DNA of 64,000 nt from Priestia filamentosa (GTDB lineage: Bacteria > Bacillota > Bacilli > Bacillales > Bacillaceae_H), in NCBI RefSeq assembly GCF_900177535.1, contig NZ_FXAJ01000003.1:310001-374000 (forward strand). Reading direction: 5' to 3'. A program made the translations under genes and the position numbers. The notes under the pieces were generated by a model. That model was given only the letters and a program-made list of their open reading frames with translations, did no database searches and had not been told where the DNA came from. This document shows, in pieces, positions 8,906-17,745 of this stretch; the stretch's first letter is position 1; each line of letters begins with the position of its first letter.

Positions 8906-9760
8906 TTGTACTATTACAAAGAAGGATTAATTAATGAAATTAAACCGGATAAGCCAGATCCAGCAGCAGCAAAAGTACTACAAGAAACTCTTGGTGGTCA
9001 TTATGGTGAAATGAGAACAATGATGCAGTATTTCTTTCAAAGTTCAAATTTTCGAGGAAAAGAAACACAGTTTAAAGATTTAATGCGCGGCATTTTCTTA
9101 GAGGAGATTGCTCACGTTGAGCTTGTACAAAATACAATCAATGCTCTTCTTGATGAATCGGGCGGTGAAGGAGTTGGAGCACAAGGAGAGGATCGTGCCC
9201 CTCTTGATGAAGCAATCAAACATGCTAACCCTCATCACTATATTATGGGAGCACAAAGCTCTCTTCCTGTTGATGCAGGTGGAAACCCTTGGAACGGATC
9301 ATGGGTATACAGCCACGGAAATTTAATAGCTGATCTTCTTGATAATGTTGTATTGGAATCAACGGGGGTTTTACAAAAAACCCGTATTTATGAAATGAGC
9401 TCAAACCAAACGTTTCGTGAAACGCTTGGATTTTTAATTGTACGGGATAATGCTCATCAAAATGCATTTACAAAGGCTCTTGAGACGCTAGGTGTAAATT
9501 GGGGGAAACTTTTTCCTGTACCGAACTACGATATTAATAAGTATCCAGAATGTCGTAAGTTTGTTGAGATGGGCTATCATAATACGCAGTTTAACTTTAG
9601 GCTTGATCCAACGAGAATAGGGGAAGTGCTCCAAGGACAAGTTCCAAGCCGTAATGGTGGAGAAATGACAGTTACAGATCCACCACAAGAATTCCCAGCA
9701 CCAATGCTTCCAGAGATGCCGAATGAGCATAGTCCTGGTTTAGGCGATATGAATGCATAA
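8906..9760 (+). CDS. Manganese (non-heme) catalase
   Basis: A 284-residue di-manganese catalase, an alternative to the heme enzyme for removing peroxide. Metal ligands of the four-helix bundle are visible: Glu35 (HYGEMRTMMQYF), Glu66/Glu67 and His70 (LEEIAHVE), then a second Glu in VVLESTG and a His in RDNAHQNAF. The C terminus is Pro-rich. The start is the TTG at 8906 (MYYYKEGL), 8 bases after AAAGGGG; the upstream GTG sits inside the ribosome site. It is followed after 14 bases by a metallo-hydrolase gene, probably the same operon. It is similar to B. subtilis YdbD. Confidence 0.9.
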   Translation: MYYYKEGLINEIKPDKPDPAAAKVLQETLGGHYGEMRTMMQYFFQSSNFRGKETQFKDLMRGIFLEEIAHVELVQNTINALLDESGGEGVGAQGEDRAPLDEAIKHANPHHYIMGAQSSLPVDAGGNPWNGSWVYSHGNLIADLLDNVVLESTGVLQKTRIYEMSSNQTFRETLGFLIVRDNAHQNAFTKALETLGVNWGKLFPVPNYDINKYPECRKFVEMGYHNTQFNFRLDPTRIGEVLQGQVPSRNGGEMTVTDPPQEFPAPMLPEMPNEHSPGLGDMNA

Positions 9761-9774
9761 GGAAATCTTCAGAA

Positions 9775-10623
9775 ATGGAAAATGAACTGCACGGAAGTTC
9801 TTCAACAGAACGGTTTATTCCTGTTACATCTGTCCAAAGTGGAGAAGGAATTGAAGTTACCCCTGATCTTTACAGTTATACAACCCAAATTGTGAACGTT
9901 TGCTTTATCGGAGGAAAAGGAGACGAATTTGTTCTTGTTGACGCAGGGATGCCGAAGTCAGGTCAAAGCATTATTTTAGAAATAGAAAATCGTTTTGGCT
10001 CCAATGCCCGTCCAAAAGCTATTCTTTTAACCCATGCTCATTTTGATCATGTTGGAGCACTTCTTGAGCTTCTTCGCCATTGGGATGTTCCTGTTTATGC
10101 ACATAAAGCTGAACTTCCATATCTTCAAGGGGAAAAAGATTATGAACGTCCAGATCAAACAGTTGAAGGTGGAATGGTTGTTAAAATGTCTCCGCTGTTT
10201 CCAACAGAGAGCATTAACATAAGCTCCCGCGTTTCTCCTCTTCATGATGACGGGTCTATTCCAGAACTACCTGAGTGGGAATGGATTCATACGCCAGGTC
10301 ATACAGAAGGGCATGTTTCGTTCTTCAGAAAACGAGATAGAGCTCTTATTGTAGGAGATGCGTTTATTACAACAAAGCAAGAAAACTTATTTGACGTGAT
10401 TACGCAAAAGCTAGAAATAAGCGGACCACCGAGATATTTAACAACAGACTGGAAAGCGGCGAAAAAGTCTGTTGAACATCTTGCTTCCCTTCATCCTGAA
10501 GTAGCCATAACAGGTCACGGTAAACCTGTAGAAGGCAAATGGTTAGCTGAACATTTAGCTTTATTAGCACGGGATTTCGATCGAATAGCCCTCCCTGACT
10601 ATGGAAAGTATGTTGATGAGTAA
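9775..10623 (+). CDS. Metallo-beta-lactamase-fold hydrolase
   Basis: A 282-residue MBL-fold enzyme. The metal motif T-H87-A-H89-F-D91-H92-V-G is followed by GHTEGHVSFF, GDAF and a terminal GHGKPV, the ligand series of glyoxalase II-like hydrolases. The substrate is unknown. It starts 14 bases after the manganese catalase stop with a modest ribosome site (AAGGAAAT), suggesting cotranscription. No signal peptide, so it is cytoplasmic. A T-tailed terminator follows at once, making this the last gene of the unit. Confidence 0.85.
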   Translation: MENELHGSSSTERFIPVTSVQSGEGIEVTPDLYSYTTQIVNVCFIGGKGDEFVLVDAGMPKSGQSIILEIENRFGSNARPKAILLTHAHFDHVGALLELLRHWDVPVYAHKAELPYLQGEKDYERPDQTVEGGMVVKMSPLFPTESINISSRVSPLHDDGSIPELPEWEWIHTPGHTEGHVSFFRKRDRALIVGDAFITTKQENLFDVITQKLEISGPPRYLTTDWKAAKKSVEHLASLHPEVAITGHGKPVEGKWLAEHLALLARDFDRIALPDYGKYVDE

Positions 10624-10633
10624 GTATCGTAAG

Positions 10634-10665
10634 CACAATCTTTTTGTAAAAGATTGTGTTTTTTT
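10634..10665 (+). terminator. Terminator
   Basis: CACAATCTTT and AAAGATTGTG flank a short loop and are followed by a T run. Confidence 0.9.
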
Positions 10666-10702
10666 CTTTTGAGAAATTTTATTATAGCCCTAATGAACAA
10701 CC

Positions 10703-10729
10703 GTATACAATGATATAATCTTTGTATAC
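10703..10729 (+). promoter_or_regulatory. Extended -10 promoter inside an inverted-repeat operator
   Basis: GTATACAA and TTGTATAC are perfect inverted 8-mers separated by 11 bases. A TATAAT with an upstream TG (TGATATAAT, 10711-10719) lies between them, 36 bases before the transporter start. GTATAC-type half sites are common for GntR-family repressors; the cognate regulator is not identified. Confidence 0.55.
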
Positions 10730-10755
10730 ATAATTTTTAAGAAAAGAGTGGAAGA

Positions 10756-11649
10756 ATGATTTTTTTCGAAGTAATTTTACCTGTTATTCTCATTTTCTTT
10801 AGTGGCTATATGATTCAAAAGATTTTTAAGGTTGATATTAAACCCATTTCAACCATATCCATTTATATTCTAATGCCAGCGCTTGTATTTCAAACTTTTT
10901 ACACAACGCCACTTGATAGTAATTTATTTTATATTGTGATTACATCAACGCTTATTTTTGTAGCATTAGTTGTTGTAAGCATTGTAACTTCTCGCTTATG
11001 TAAACAAGATACAGAACAGGAAAGTGCTCTTATTTTAACATCTGCTTTTGCAAACAGCGGGAATTACGGAGCACCGATTGTTCTCTTTGCTTTTGGGCAG
11101 GCTGGTATGAACTATGCTGTTCCCCTTATGGTGTTTCACTCCATTTTGATGAGCGTTTTTGGTGTGTATTTTGCAGCTAGAAGTCAAGGAGGAATAAAAC
11201 TTGCCGTGAGAACGGTTCTAAAACAGCCAACAAACTATGCTATTCTTCCAGCTGTTTTGCTGCAAGAATTCCATATCTCTATTCCTGATAATTTTTATGC
11301 AAGCATTGAGCTTGTAGGTAACTGCTGTATTCCAGTTGTGATGATTATTTTAGGCATGCAGCTTGCAGACGTAAATGCTAAAAAGCTCGAATGGGGAAAT
11401 ATTAGTATTGCAAGCGGCATTCGTCTTATTGCTTCTCCTATTTTAGCTTATCTCATTTGTCTCATGTTCCCAATGGAGCCGCTTTTACGAAACGTAATTG
11501 TCATTATGGCTGCAATGCCATCTGCTGCAACCACGGCAATGTATGCTATTCAATTTAATACAAAGCCACAGTTTGTTTCAAGCGGAACGTTAATTACAAC
11601 AGTGCTTAGTTTTGGAACGTTGACGTTTTTACTTAGTATTTTGCATTAG
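10756..11649 (+). CDS. AEC (auxin efflux carrier) family transporter
   Basis: A 297-residue integral membrane protein with about ten hydrophobic segments from residue 3 to the C terminus, no signal peptidase site, and motifs typical of AEC carriers such as ILMPALVFQTFY near the N terminus and TSAFANSGNYGAPIVLFAFG in the middle. Bacterial members export or import organic acids such as malate; the substrate here cannot be assigned. The ATG follows GAGTGGAAG. It is monocistronic, with a terminator about 110 bases downstream and its own operator-like promoter. Confidence 0.85.
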   Translation: MIFFEVILPVILIFFSGYMIQKIFKVDIKPISTISIYILMPALVFQTFYTTPLDSNLFYIVITSTLIFVALVVVSIVTSRLCKQDTEQESALILTSAFANSGNYGAPIVLFAFGQAGMNYAVPLMVFHSILMSVFGVYFAARSQGGIKLAVRTVLKQPTNYAILPAVLLQEFHISIPDNFYASIELVGNCCIPVVMIILGMQLADVNAKKLEWGNISIASGIRLIASPILAYLICLMFPMEPLLRNVIVIMAAMPSAATTAMYAIQFNTKPQFVSSGTLITTVLSFGTLTFLLSILH

Positions 11650-11763
11650 AATAGAGAGAGATTTTATACAAAGTATAAGCTGAGTAAAGTAGGTTAGCTA
11701 AATAGATAAGTATAACTCCATTTTGAATTTATCATGACTTCTTAATTTATAAAGGTAGGTAAC

Positions 11764-11810
11764 AAAGGCATACTAATGAGGATTTCCTCTTTGTATGCCT
11801 TTGTTTTTTA
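11764..11810 (+). terminator. Terminator after the AEC transporter gene
   Basis: AAAGGCATAC pairs with GTATGCCTTT around a 19-base loop, followed by GTTTTTT. The stretch 11650-12176 otherwise holds only this hairpin and the promoter and operators described separately. Confidence 0.85.
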
Positions 11811-11944
11811 TGACCAATTTCGCAAATAAAGCAATACTTAGGAAGAGTAGAGAAGGGTTTATAAAGTTCATAAAATACGTTATAGACAGATAGTTTTAAA
11901 ATTATGAAAAATAAAATAATATATACTTATAAAAAATAATGATA

Positions 11945-11973
11945 TTGACATTTATACGTACGAATAATATATT
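11945..11973 (+). promoter_or_regulatory. Sigma-A promoter of the GH43-symporter operon
   Basis: TTGACA (11945-11950), 17 bases, TATATT (11968-11973): a near-consensus vegetative promoter about 200 bases upstream of the glycosidase start, leaving a long leader. Confidence 0.75.
11950..11965. promoter_or_regulatory. AraR-like operator
   Basis: ATTTATACGTACGAAT closely resembles the AraR operator ATTTGTACGTACAAAT (two mismatches, central TACGTAC intact). It lies exactly in the spacer between -35 and -10, a repressing position. The downstream GH43 gene fits an arabinose regulon; no araR gene is in the window. Confidence 0.6.
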
Positions 11974-11980
11974 TGTTTTA

Positions 11981-11994
11981 AGAAAGCGCTTGCA
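11981..11994. promoter_or_regulatory. Catabolite-responsive element (cre)
   Basis: AGAAAGCGCTTGCA fits the CcpA consensus TGWAARCGYTWNCW at 13 of 14 positions and begins 8 bases after the -10 box, around the transcription start, where CcpA binding represses. Confidence 0.75.
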
Positions 11995-12176
11995 AATTAT
12001 AGAGAGGAGTTAATAGCTACCTTTAGTTGTATGTAACCTGCTTATTTTTAACAATATACAGAAATTACAGATAGGGCGAAAACTTGTTTGATTAAAAACT
12101 GAGAATTTTAAAAACACATTAGTCTGAATATTTTGTCCATTATTGTTTGATATCTAAATGTAGAGGAGATGGCGTG

Positions 12177-13157
12177 ATGAATACACGTAAAACTTATAAA
12201 AATCCAATTGTAGAGCAACGAGCAGATCCATGGGTATATAAGCATTGGGATGGATATTATTATTTCACTGCATCAGTTCCTGAATATGATCGTCTTGAAA
12301 TTAGACGTGCAAAGTCTATCGAGGAACTAGGGGAAGTTAAGGGAGTGACTGTATGGAAGAAACACGAAGAGGGACCAATGAGTGCACTGATTTGGGCACC
12401 AGAACTTCATTATATTAAAGGAAAATGGTATATCTACTTTGCAGCAGCAAATACAGACCAACCTATAAATGGCACATTCAATCATCGTATGTTTGTCATT
12501 GAGAATGAAAATGTCAATCCAATGGAGGGAAATTGGACGGAAAAAGGGCAAATTAAGACAGATTGGGAGTCATTTTCGCTAGATGCTACAACATTCACTC
12601 ATAGAGATGTTCTGTATTATGTATGGGCTCAAAGAGATGTAAATATTAAAGGGAATTCTAATCTATACATTGCGGAAATGGAGAACCCATGGACAATTAA
12701 GGGACCTCAAGTGATGCTTTCAAAACCTGAATTACCATGGGAAACAATAGGTTTTTGGGTAAATGAAGGTCCGGCTATCCTTAAACGCAATGGAAAAATT
12801 TTTATGACGTACTCAGGAAGTGCTACAGACCACAACTATTGTATGGGATTATTAACGGCTGATGAAGAGAGTAATTTGCTAGATCCTAAGTCATGGATTA
12901 AATCCCAAAATCCAGTATTTAAGAGTGCTCCAGAGAATGGACAATATGGGCCTGGTCATAATAGTTTTACAGTTTCTGAGGATAACAAAGAAGATGTTCT
13001 CATTTATCATGGCCGGAATTATACAGATATTAAAGGTGATCCACTATATGATCCTAACAGACATACACGTGCCCAAATTATTAAATGGACAGAAGAAGGG
13101 GTTCCTCATTTCGGAGTACCTGTTCGAGACGCAGAAGAAGTTAAATCTGAACACTAA
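12177..13157 (+). CDS. Glycoside hydrolase family 43 enzyme (arabinofuranosidase/beta-xylosidase type)
   Basis: A 326-residue five-bladed beta-propeller glycosidase. The GH43 catalytic set is visible: Asp17 (RADPWVYKH, general base), Asp136 (FSLDATTF, pKa modulator) and Glu197 (WVNEGPAIL, general acid). There is no signal peptide, so it acts on imported oligosaccharides. It resembles the exo-acting intracellular arabinofuranosidase group. The ATG at 12177 lies 9 bases after AGGAG. It is preceded by a promoter with AraR-like and cre sites and followed by a sugar symporter. Local base composition is more AT-rich than the flanking genes. Confidence 0.85.
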   Translation: MNTRKTYKNPIVEQRADPWVYKHWDGYYYFTASVPEYDRLEIRRAKSIEELGEVKGVTVWKKHEEGPMSALIWAPELHYIKGKWYIYFAAANTDQPINGTFNHRMFVIENENVNPMEGNWTEKGQIKTDWESFSLDATTFTHRDVLYYVWAQRDVNIKGNSNLYIAEMENPWTIKGPQVMLSKPELPWETIGFWVNEGPAILKRNGKIFMTYSGSATDHNYCMGLLTADEESNLLDPKSWIKSQNPVFKSAPENGQYGPGHNSFTVSEDNKEDVLIYHGRNYTDIKGDPLYDPNRHTRAQIIKWTEEGVPHFGVPVRDAEEVKSEH

Positions 13158-13273
13158 ACAAGATCGTGAGTTTTCTATAGATGTTAATAGAAAGTGTTAA
13201 AAGATTTCTCATAGCCATGAACTCTTTTTGAATGACTGTATGCATTTCTATAGAATGTAGAGGAGATTTTATG

Positions 13274-14521
13274 ATGAATATTCCTAATCGAGGCTTTTGG
13301 AACTTTGGGGGGTTATTCTTTTTCTATTTTATTATTTGGGCCATTGTTTTAGGGTTCTTACCACTATGGTTGGAAGATGTAGCAGGACTCAATACAAGTG
13401 AGACAGGCATTGTTTTCTCATCTATGTCTTTAATTGCCTTATGTTATCAACCATTTTTTGGGGTTATTTCAGATAAATTAGGGTTTAAAAAGAACTTGTT
13501 TTGGGTTGTTGTTGTTCTTCTAATGTTTATGGGTCCATTTTTTAACTTTTTATATGTACCATTGTTGCAAACGAATATATTTGTGGGAGCTATTATAGGA
13601 AGTGCCTATCTTAGCGCTGTCTTTTATGCAGGAGTAGGTGTTGTAGAATCCTATATAGAGAGAGTTAGCCGTAATAATGGGTTTGAGTATGGTCGTGTAA
13701 GATTATTTGGGTCCATTGCCGGAGCAACGGCTTCATTGATTGGCGGTATGATGTTTGTAAGAAATCCTAATTCTATCTTTTGGTTTGCGTCAGGAGCAGC
13801 AGTTTTTCTTGCCATCCTCCTGTTCACTGCAAAAGTCAAAGGGAAAGATTTAATAAAACCAACAAATCCTAAAAGTAGTGAAATAAACAAGAGAGCTATT
13901 GTTTCTATATTTAAATTAAAAAACTTTTGGTTTCTTTCGCTCCTTATTGTTGGAACTGCAGCTATATACGATGTATTTGATCAACAATTCCCTAACTACT
14001 ATGTTCAATTTTTCTCCTCTAAAGAGATAGGTACAGATATATTTAGTAAACTAGTATCCGTTCAAGTCGGACTTGAAGCTATTCTAATGATTTTTGCTCC
14101 TGTTATAGTTAATAAGATAGGCGCTAAGAAAGGCTTGATTCTTTTTGGAATCTTAACTTTTGTTCGGATTTTTGGCAGCGCTGTAGCTTCGGAGCCTATA
14201 TTGTTATCTGTATGTCGGCTAATTGCAGCTTTTGAAATGCCGCTATTGTTAGTTTCCATTTTTAAGTATATTACAGGAGTATTTGATGTTCGTTTTTCAG
14301 CAACCATCTATTTATTAGCTTTTAATTTTGCTAAGCAAAGCGCTGTTGGTATTTTCTCTTCTATCGCTGGAAATATGTATTCATCTATGGGATTCCAAAA
14401 TACCTATTTTTTCTTAAGTGCTATTGTATTAATAATCACGGCAATTTCTTATTTCACTTTAACAGACGATAAGAAAATGCAAGTAAGAGTTCAAGAGCCT
14501 CTTTATACGTCAACAAAATAA
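13274..14521 (+). CDS. MFS oligosaccharide:H+ symporter (LacY-like)
   Basis: A 416-residue transporter with twelve hydrophobic segments. The N terminus (NRGFWNFGGLFFFYF), the loop GVISDKLGFKKNLFW and the motif GRVRLFGSIAG in the middle mark the oligosaccharide:H+ symporter branch of the MFS (LacY, RafB, CscB). It probably imports the oligosaccharide cut by the adjacent GH43 enzyme. The second ATG (13274) is chosen because AGGAG lies 8 bases upstream; the ATG at 13271 is only 5 away. The 116-base gap after the GH43 gene has no terminator, so both are likely one operon. Confidence 0.82.
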   Translation: MNIPNRGFWNFGGLFFFYFIIWAIVLGFLPLWLEDVAGLNTSETGIVFSSMSLIALCYQPFFGVISDKLGFKKNLFWVVVVLLMFMGPFFNFLYVPLLQTNIFVGAIIGSAYLSAVFYAGVGVVESYIERVSRNNGFEYGRVRLFGSIAGATASLIGGMMFVRNPNSIFWFASGAAVFLAILLFTAKVKGKDLIKPTNPKSSEINKRAIVSIFKLKNFWFLSLLIVGTAAIYDVFDQQFPNYYVQFFSSKEIGTDIFSKLVSVQVGLEAILMIFAPVIVNKIGAKKGLILFGILTFVRIFGSAVASEPILLSVCRLIAAFEMPLLLVSIFKYITGVFDVRFSATIYLLAFNFAKQSAVGIFSSIAGNMYSSMGFQNTYFFLSAIVLIITAISYFTLTDDKKMQVRVQEPLYTSTK

Positions 14522-14689
14522 CGATATATTCATGAACTCTTTTTAGTAACGTGTAAATGAATGTTTTTTTGGAAAAAGTAATAGGATTGTTGACTGTGTA
14601 ATGAATGAGCAAGAATATGGATGCGTTTTCTTCAGGCTAAAATATTTTAAATGTTAATCATTCACTTTAATGTAGATGTAAATGTTACA

Positions 14690-14726
14690 AGGTCTTTGTT
14701 TTTATAGAACAAAGGCCTATTTTTAT
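14690..14726 (+). terminator. Terminator after the symporter gene
   Basis: AGGTCTTTGTT pairs with AACAAAGGCCT (one G-U) and is followed by ATTTTTATT. The rest of 14522-15002 shows no gene or other recognisable signal; it is AT-rich and includes the topB ribosome site. Confidence 0.7.
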
Positions 14727-15002
14727 TGATATTTAAGTTATAAATATAGATGTAATAGGTAACTAACTTATAGAAACAAATATCTTCTCATAAGGAAGAA
14801 ACTCAATGCTTCTTGTTATGTTAATGTGATAAAATTAAATTCTTATGTGACTTACACCATTGTTTTAAAGAATAAATGATTGATTATAAATGATGCTAGA
14901 GTACAATACTCATTAGTTTCTAAGTTTACAACGCATCTCACTAATCATTTACAATTAACAAGTAATGAAATAGGAAAAATAAAATGTAAGGTGATTATTC
15001 AA

Positions 15003-17156
15003 ATGAAATTAATATTAGCAGAGAAGCCGTCTGTCTCTAAAAACATTGCAGACGCGCTTAAAATAAAAGGACGTGGGGATGGATATTTTGAAGGAAATGG
15101 CTATATTGTCACATGGGCATTCGGTCATTTGCTTCAACTTTATGATGCAAAAGACTACGATGATAAGATGGCAACATGGAAGATGGATAACTTTCCGTTC
15201 ATTCCAAGCGTTTTTAAGTATAAAGTGAAAAGCAGTCCAAAGAACCGTGATAAGCCGGATAGTGGAGCAAATAAACAGCTGAAGATTATTAAAAGTTTGA
15301 TGAGAAGACAAGACGTTGAGGCTATTATTTCAGCATGTGATTATGATCGTGAAGGCCAAGTAATTGGAGATAGTATCATTTATAACTTAAAGCCAACAAA
15401 GCCTGTTTATCGTCTTCTTTTAAATGAGTGGACACCTGCTGAAGTTTTAAATGGACTAGAGAATGTAAAGCGAAATGAAGAGTTAAAGCCACTTCAAGAT
15501 GCAGGGGTAAGTAGACAATGGGCAGACTGGGCAATCGGAATTAATTTAACGTCTGTTGCAACACTTAAATATCAAAAAGGAAAAGGAAAAGCGCTTAATA
15601 TTGGACGCGTTCTTTTACCAACTTTGAAAATTATTTACGATAGAGATAAAGAGATTGAAAACTTTGTTCCTGAAAACTACTATAAACTTCAAGCAACGTT
15701 CGGAACTGAAAAAGGCGAGAAGTATGATGGAACTTATTTTGAAGGAAAAGAAGAGAAGTTTAAAAGCAAAGAATCATTAGAAGAAATTGAGAGAAAGCTT
15801 GAGAATAAAAAGGGACTTGTTCATAAGAAAGACGTGCAAAAGAAAAAAGAGTATCCACCGTTCTTATTCAATCTTTCTAATTTACAAGGTTATATCACAA
15901 GTAAATTCAAAGGGTGGACATCTGATAAAGTATTAAAAGTTGCGCAGTCTCTATACGAAAAAAAGTTTATTACGTATCCAAGAACGTCAAGTATAGCTCT
16001 TGAAGAAAGCCTTGTTGGGAAAACAGCAAAAGTGCTTGAAACACTAGCAGCAGATCTTCCATATAAAGACGAAGTAAAGTTTGTAAAATCAAAACGTGTT
16101 TTCAATAATGCAAAAGTAGAAAGTCATAGCGCCATCATTCCGACATATGTAAAACCGAAAAAGTTAACAGGTGATGAAGAAAAAGTTTATGAGGCAGTGA
16201 AAAACAGATTTATTATGCAGTTTATGCCTCTTGCAGAGTATGAAGAAACAAGAATTGAAACAAAAGTGAAAGACGTGGATTTAAAAGGTCTTTTTGTTTC
16301 GAAAGGAAAAGTTCAGCTTGTTGAAGGATGGAAGAAAGTGGAGCGTATTCAGTCTAAAGACACGATGCTTCCTCTTGTTCAGAAAGGAGAAGATGTTGAG
16401 TTAGTTGCGCATGAAGTCACAACTCATACGACAAAGCCTCCAAAGCAGCATACAGAAAAAACGCTTTTACGTCTTATGGAAACAGCAGGGAAAAATGTTG
16501 ATGGAGACGATGAAGAAAGTGTGAGTGCTGTTTTAGATGGTTTTAGTATTGGTACACCAGCAACGCGGGCTGAAACGATTAAAAAGTTAAAAGACGTTGG
16601 CTATATTGAAGGTCAAAACAAAAACCTTGTCACAACAGAGCTTGGTCGCAAGCTTGTTGAAACATTTCCGATTCAAGATTTGTTTAATCTAGACTTTACA
16701 GGACGACTCGAAAAATCACTGTTTGATATTGAGAAGAAACAGTTTACAAAAGACGATTTCTTGAAGCTAATTTTTGACTTTACCACAAAGTCGGTTGAAA
16801 CGATTAAAAATGAGAAAGATGTAACAATTAATGAAGTATCGTCACAGCGGAAGCCAAACGAAGTGCTTGGCAAATGTCCTGTTTGTGGACACGGAGTAAT
16901 TGAAGGGCAAAAAGGATTTGGCTGCAGCAATTGGAAAAGCGGCTGTAAATTTGTAATTTGGAAAAATGATAAATTTCTAAGTTCAATGAAGAAAAAACCA
17001 ACGAAAACGATGGTCAAAGCGCTTTTAAAGAACGGCATTGCGCCTGTTAAAGGGCTAACAAGTAAAAAAGGCAATAAGTTTGATGCGATGCTACGCTATG
17101 AGAAAAACCCGGATAATGATTATTATAGCTGGAAGATGGAATTTAATAAAAAATAA
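15003..17156 (+). CDS. topB: DNA topoisomerase III
   Basis: A 717-residue type IA topoisomerase that relaxes and decatenates DNA through a single-strand break. The N-terminal TOPRIM domain starts LILAEKPSVSKNIADAL and has the acidic DYDREGQ motif. The active-site Tyr325 is in KKFITYPRTSS. A C-terminal cysteine cluster (GKCPVCGHG, then GFGCSNWKSGCKF) forms a zinc ribbon. The length matches Bacillus TopB. The ATG at 15003 is preceded by AAGGTGAT; the longer frame from 14880 lacks a ribosome site. Monocistronic. Confidence 0.95.
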   Translation: MKLILAEKPSVSKNIADALKIKGRGDGYFEGNGYIVTWAFGHLLQLYDAKDYDDKMATWKMDNFPFIPSVFKYKVKSSPKNRDKPDSGANKQLKIIKSLMRRQDVEAIISACDYDREGQVIGDSIIYNLKPTKPVYRLLLNEWTPAEVLNGLENVKRNEELKPLQDAGVSRQWADWAIGINLTSVATLKYQKGKGKALNIGRVLLPTLKIIYDRDKEIENFVPENYYKLQATFGTEKGEKYDGTYFEGKEEKFKSKESLEEIERKLENKKGLVHKKDVQKKKEYPPFLFNLSNLQGYITSKFKGWTSDKVLKVAQSLYEKKFITYPRTSSIALEESLVGKTAKVLETLAADLPYKDEVKFVKSKRVFNNAKVESHSAIIPTYVKPKKLTGDEEKVYEAVKNRFIMQFMPLAEYEETRIETKVKDVDLKGLFVSKGKVQLVEGWKKVERIQSKDTMLPLVQKGEDVELVAHEVTTHTTKPPKQHTEKTLLRLMETAGKNVDGDDEESVSAVLDGFSIGTPATRAETIKKLKDVGYIEGQNKNLVTTELGRKLVETFPIQDLFNLDFTGRLEKSLFDIEKKQFTKDDFLKLIFDFTTKSVETIKNEKDVTINEVSSQRKPNEVLGKCPVCGHGVIEGQKGFGCSNWKSGCKFVIWKNDKFLSSMKKKPTKTMVKALLKNGIAPVKGLTSKKGNKFDAMLRYEKNPDNDYYSWKMEFNKK

Positions 17157-17157
17157 A

Positions 17158-17184
17158 AAAGAGGCAACTTCAGTTGCCTCTTCT
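17158..17184. terminator. Terminator between topB and hxlB
   Basis: AAGAGGCAAC pairs with GTTGCCTCTT around TTCA; usable by both converging genes. Confidence 0.85.
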
Positions 17185-17742
17185 TTATTCAAGATTGGCG
17201 TGTTTTCCATACATTTTGTTTGTATCAAGTTCTTTATAATGCATAAATCGGAGAATTAGTGCATCGAAAAAGAGAAGCATTATTTGTTCAAATAGAGAAC
17301 CCATTGGCTGAATCGTTTCGTGATGCCTTCCATCTTGATCTTTTGGAGCACCTGGCAATGTGACTGTCGTGTCTGCCATTTTCCCAATCGTTGAAAGAGG
17401 AGAAAGGGTAACAGCTGCGAGTGTGCCACCGACCGTTTTGGCTTTTTCCCCAATGGCTGTTAATGTTTTCGTTTCACCTGAGCCTGTACAAAGAATGAGT
17501 AGATCATCTTTTTCAAATGTAGCAGTCACTGTTTCGCCAACAACATATGCATCAATCCCCATATGCATCATTCGCATTGCAAACGATTTGGCTATAAATC
17601 CAGATCTGCCAGCACCTGCAACAAAAACTTTTTTTGCTCCTGTAATATGACGAAAGAGCGTTTGGGCTTCATCATTTGAAATCAGTGGTGCAGAGTGTTC
17701 AAGCTCTTTCACAATTTTATTAAAATAGTGAATAGTATTCAT
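17185..17742 (-). CDS. hxlB: 6-phospho-3-hexuloisomerase
   Basis: A 185-residue SIS-domain isomerase converting hexulose 6-phosphate to fructose 6-phosphate, the second step of the ribulose monophosphate pathway. The SIS core is visible in KKVFVAGAGRSGFIAKSFAM (33-52) and LLILCTGSGETKT. The C-terminal GSLFEQIMLLFFDALILRFM is typical. It begins 3 bases after hxlA in the same orientation, so the two are cotranscribed and translationally close. In B. subtilis the pair is formaldehyde-inducible through HxlR, whose gene lies divergently here as well. Confidence 0.93.
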   Translation of the reverse strand: MNTIHYFNKIVKELEHSAPLISNDEAQTLFRHITGAKKVFVAGAGRSGFIAKSFAMRMMHMGIDAYVVGETVTATFEKDDLLILCTGSGETKTLTAIGEKAKTVGGTLAAVTLSPLSTIGKMADTTVTLPGAPKDQDGRHHETIQPMGSLFEQIMLLFFDALILRFMHYKELDTNKMYGKHANLE

Positions 17743-17745
17743 TAT

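Noticed and set aside
14880-15002. Upstream extension of topB
   Set aside because: The 41 extra codons precede the conserved start MKLILAEKPSVSK, and the AAGGTGAT ribosome site marks the ATG at 15003.
16673-17074. 133-residue minus-strand frame inside topB
   Set aside because: Antisense to the zinc-ribbon part of topB; Phe/Ser-rich shadow without ribosome site.
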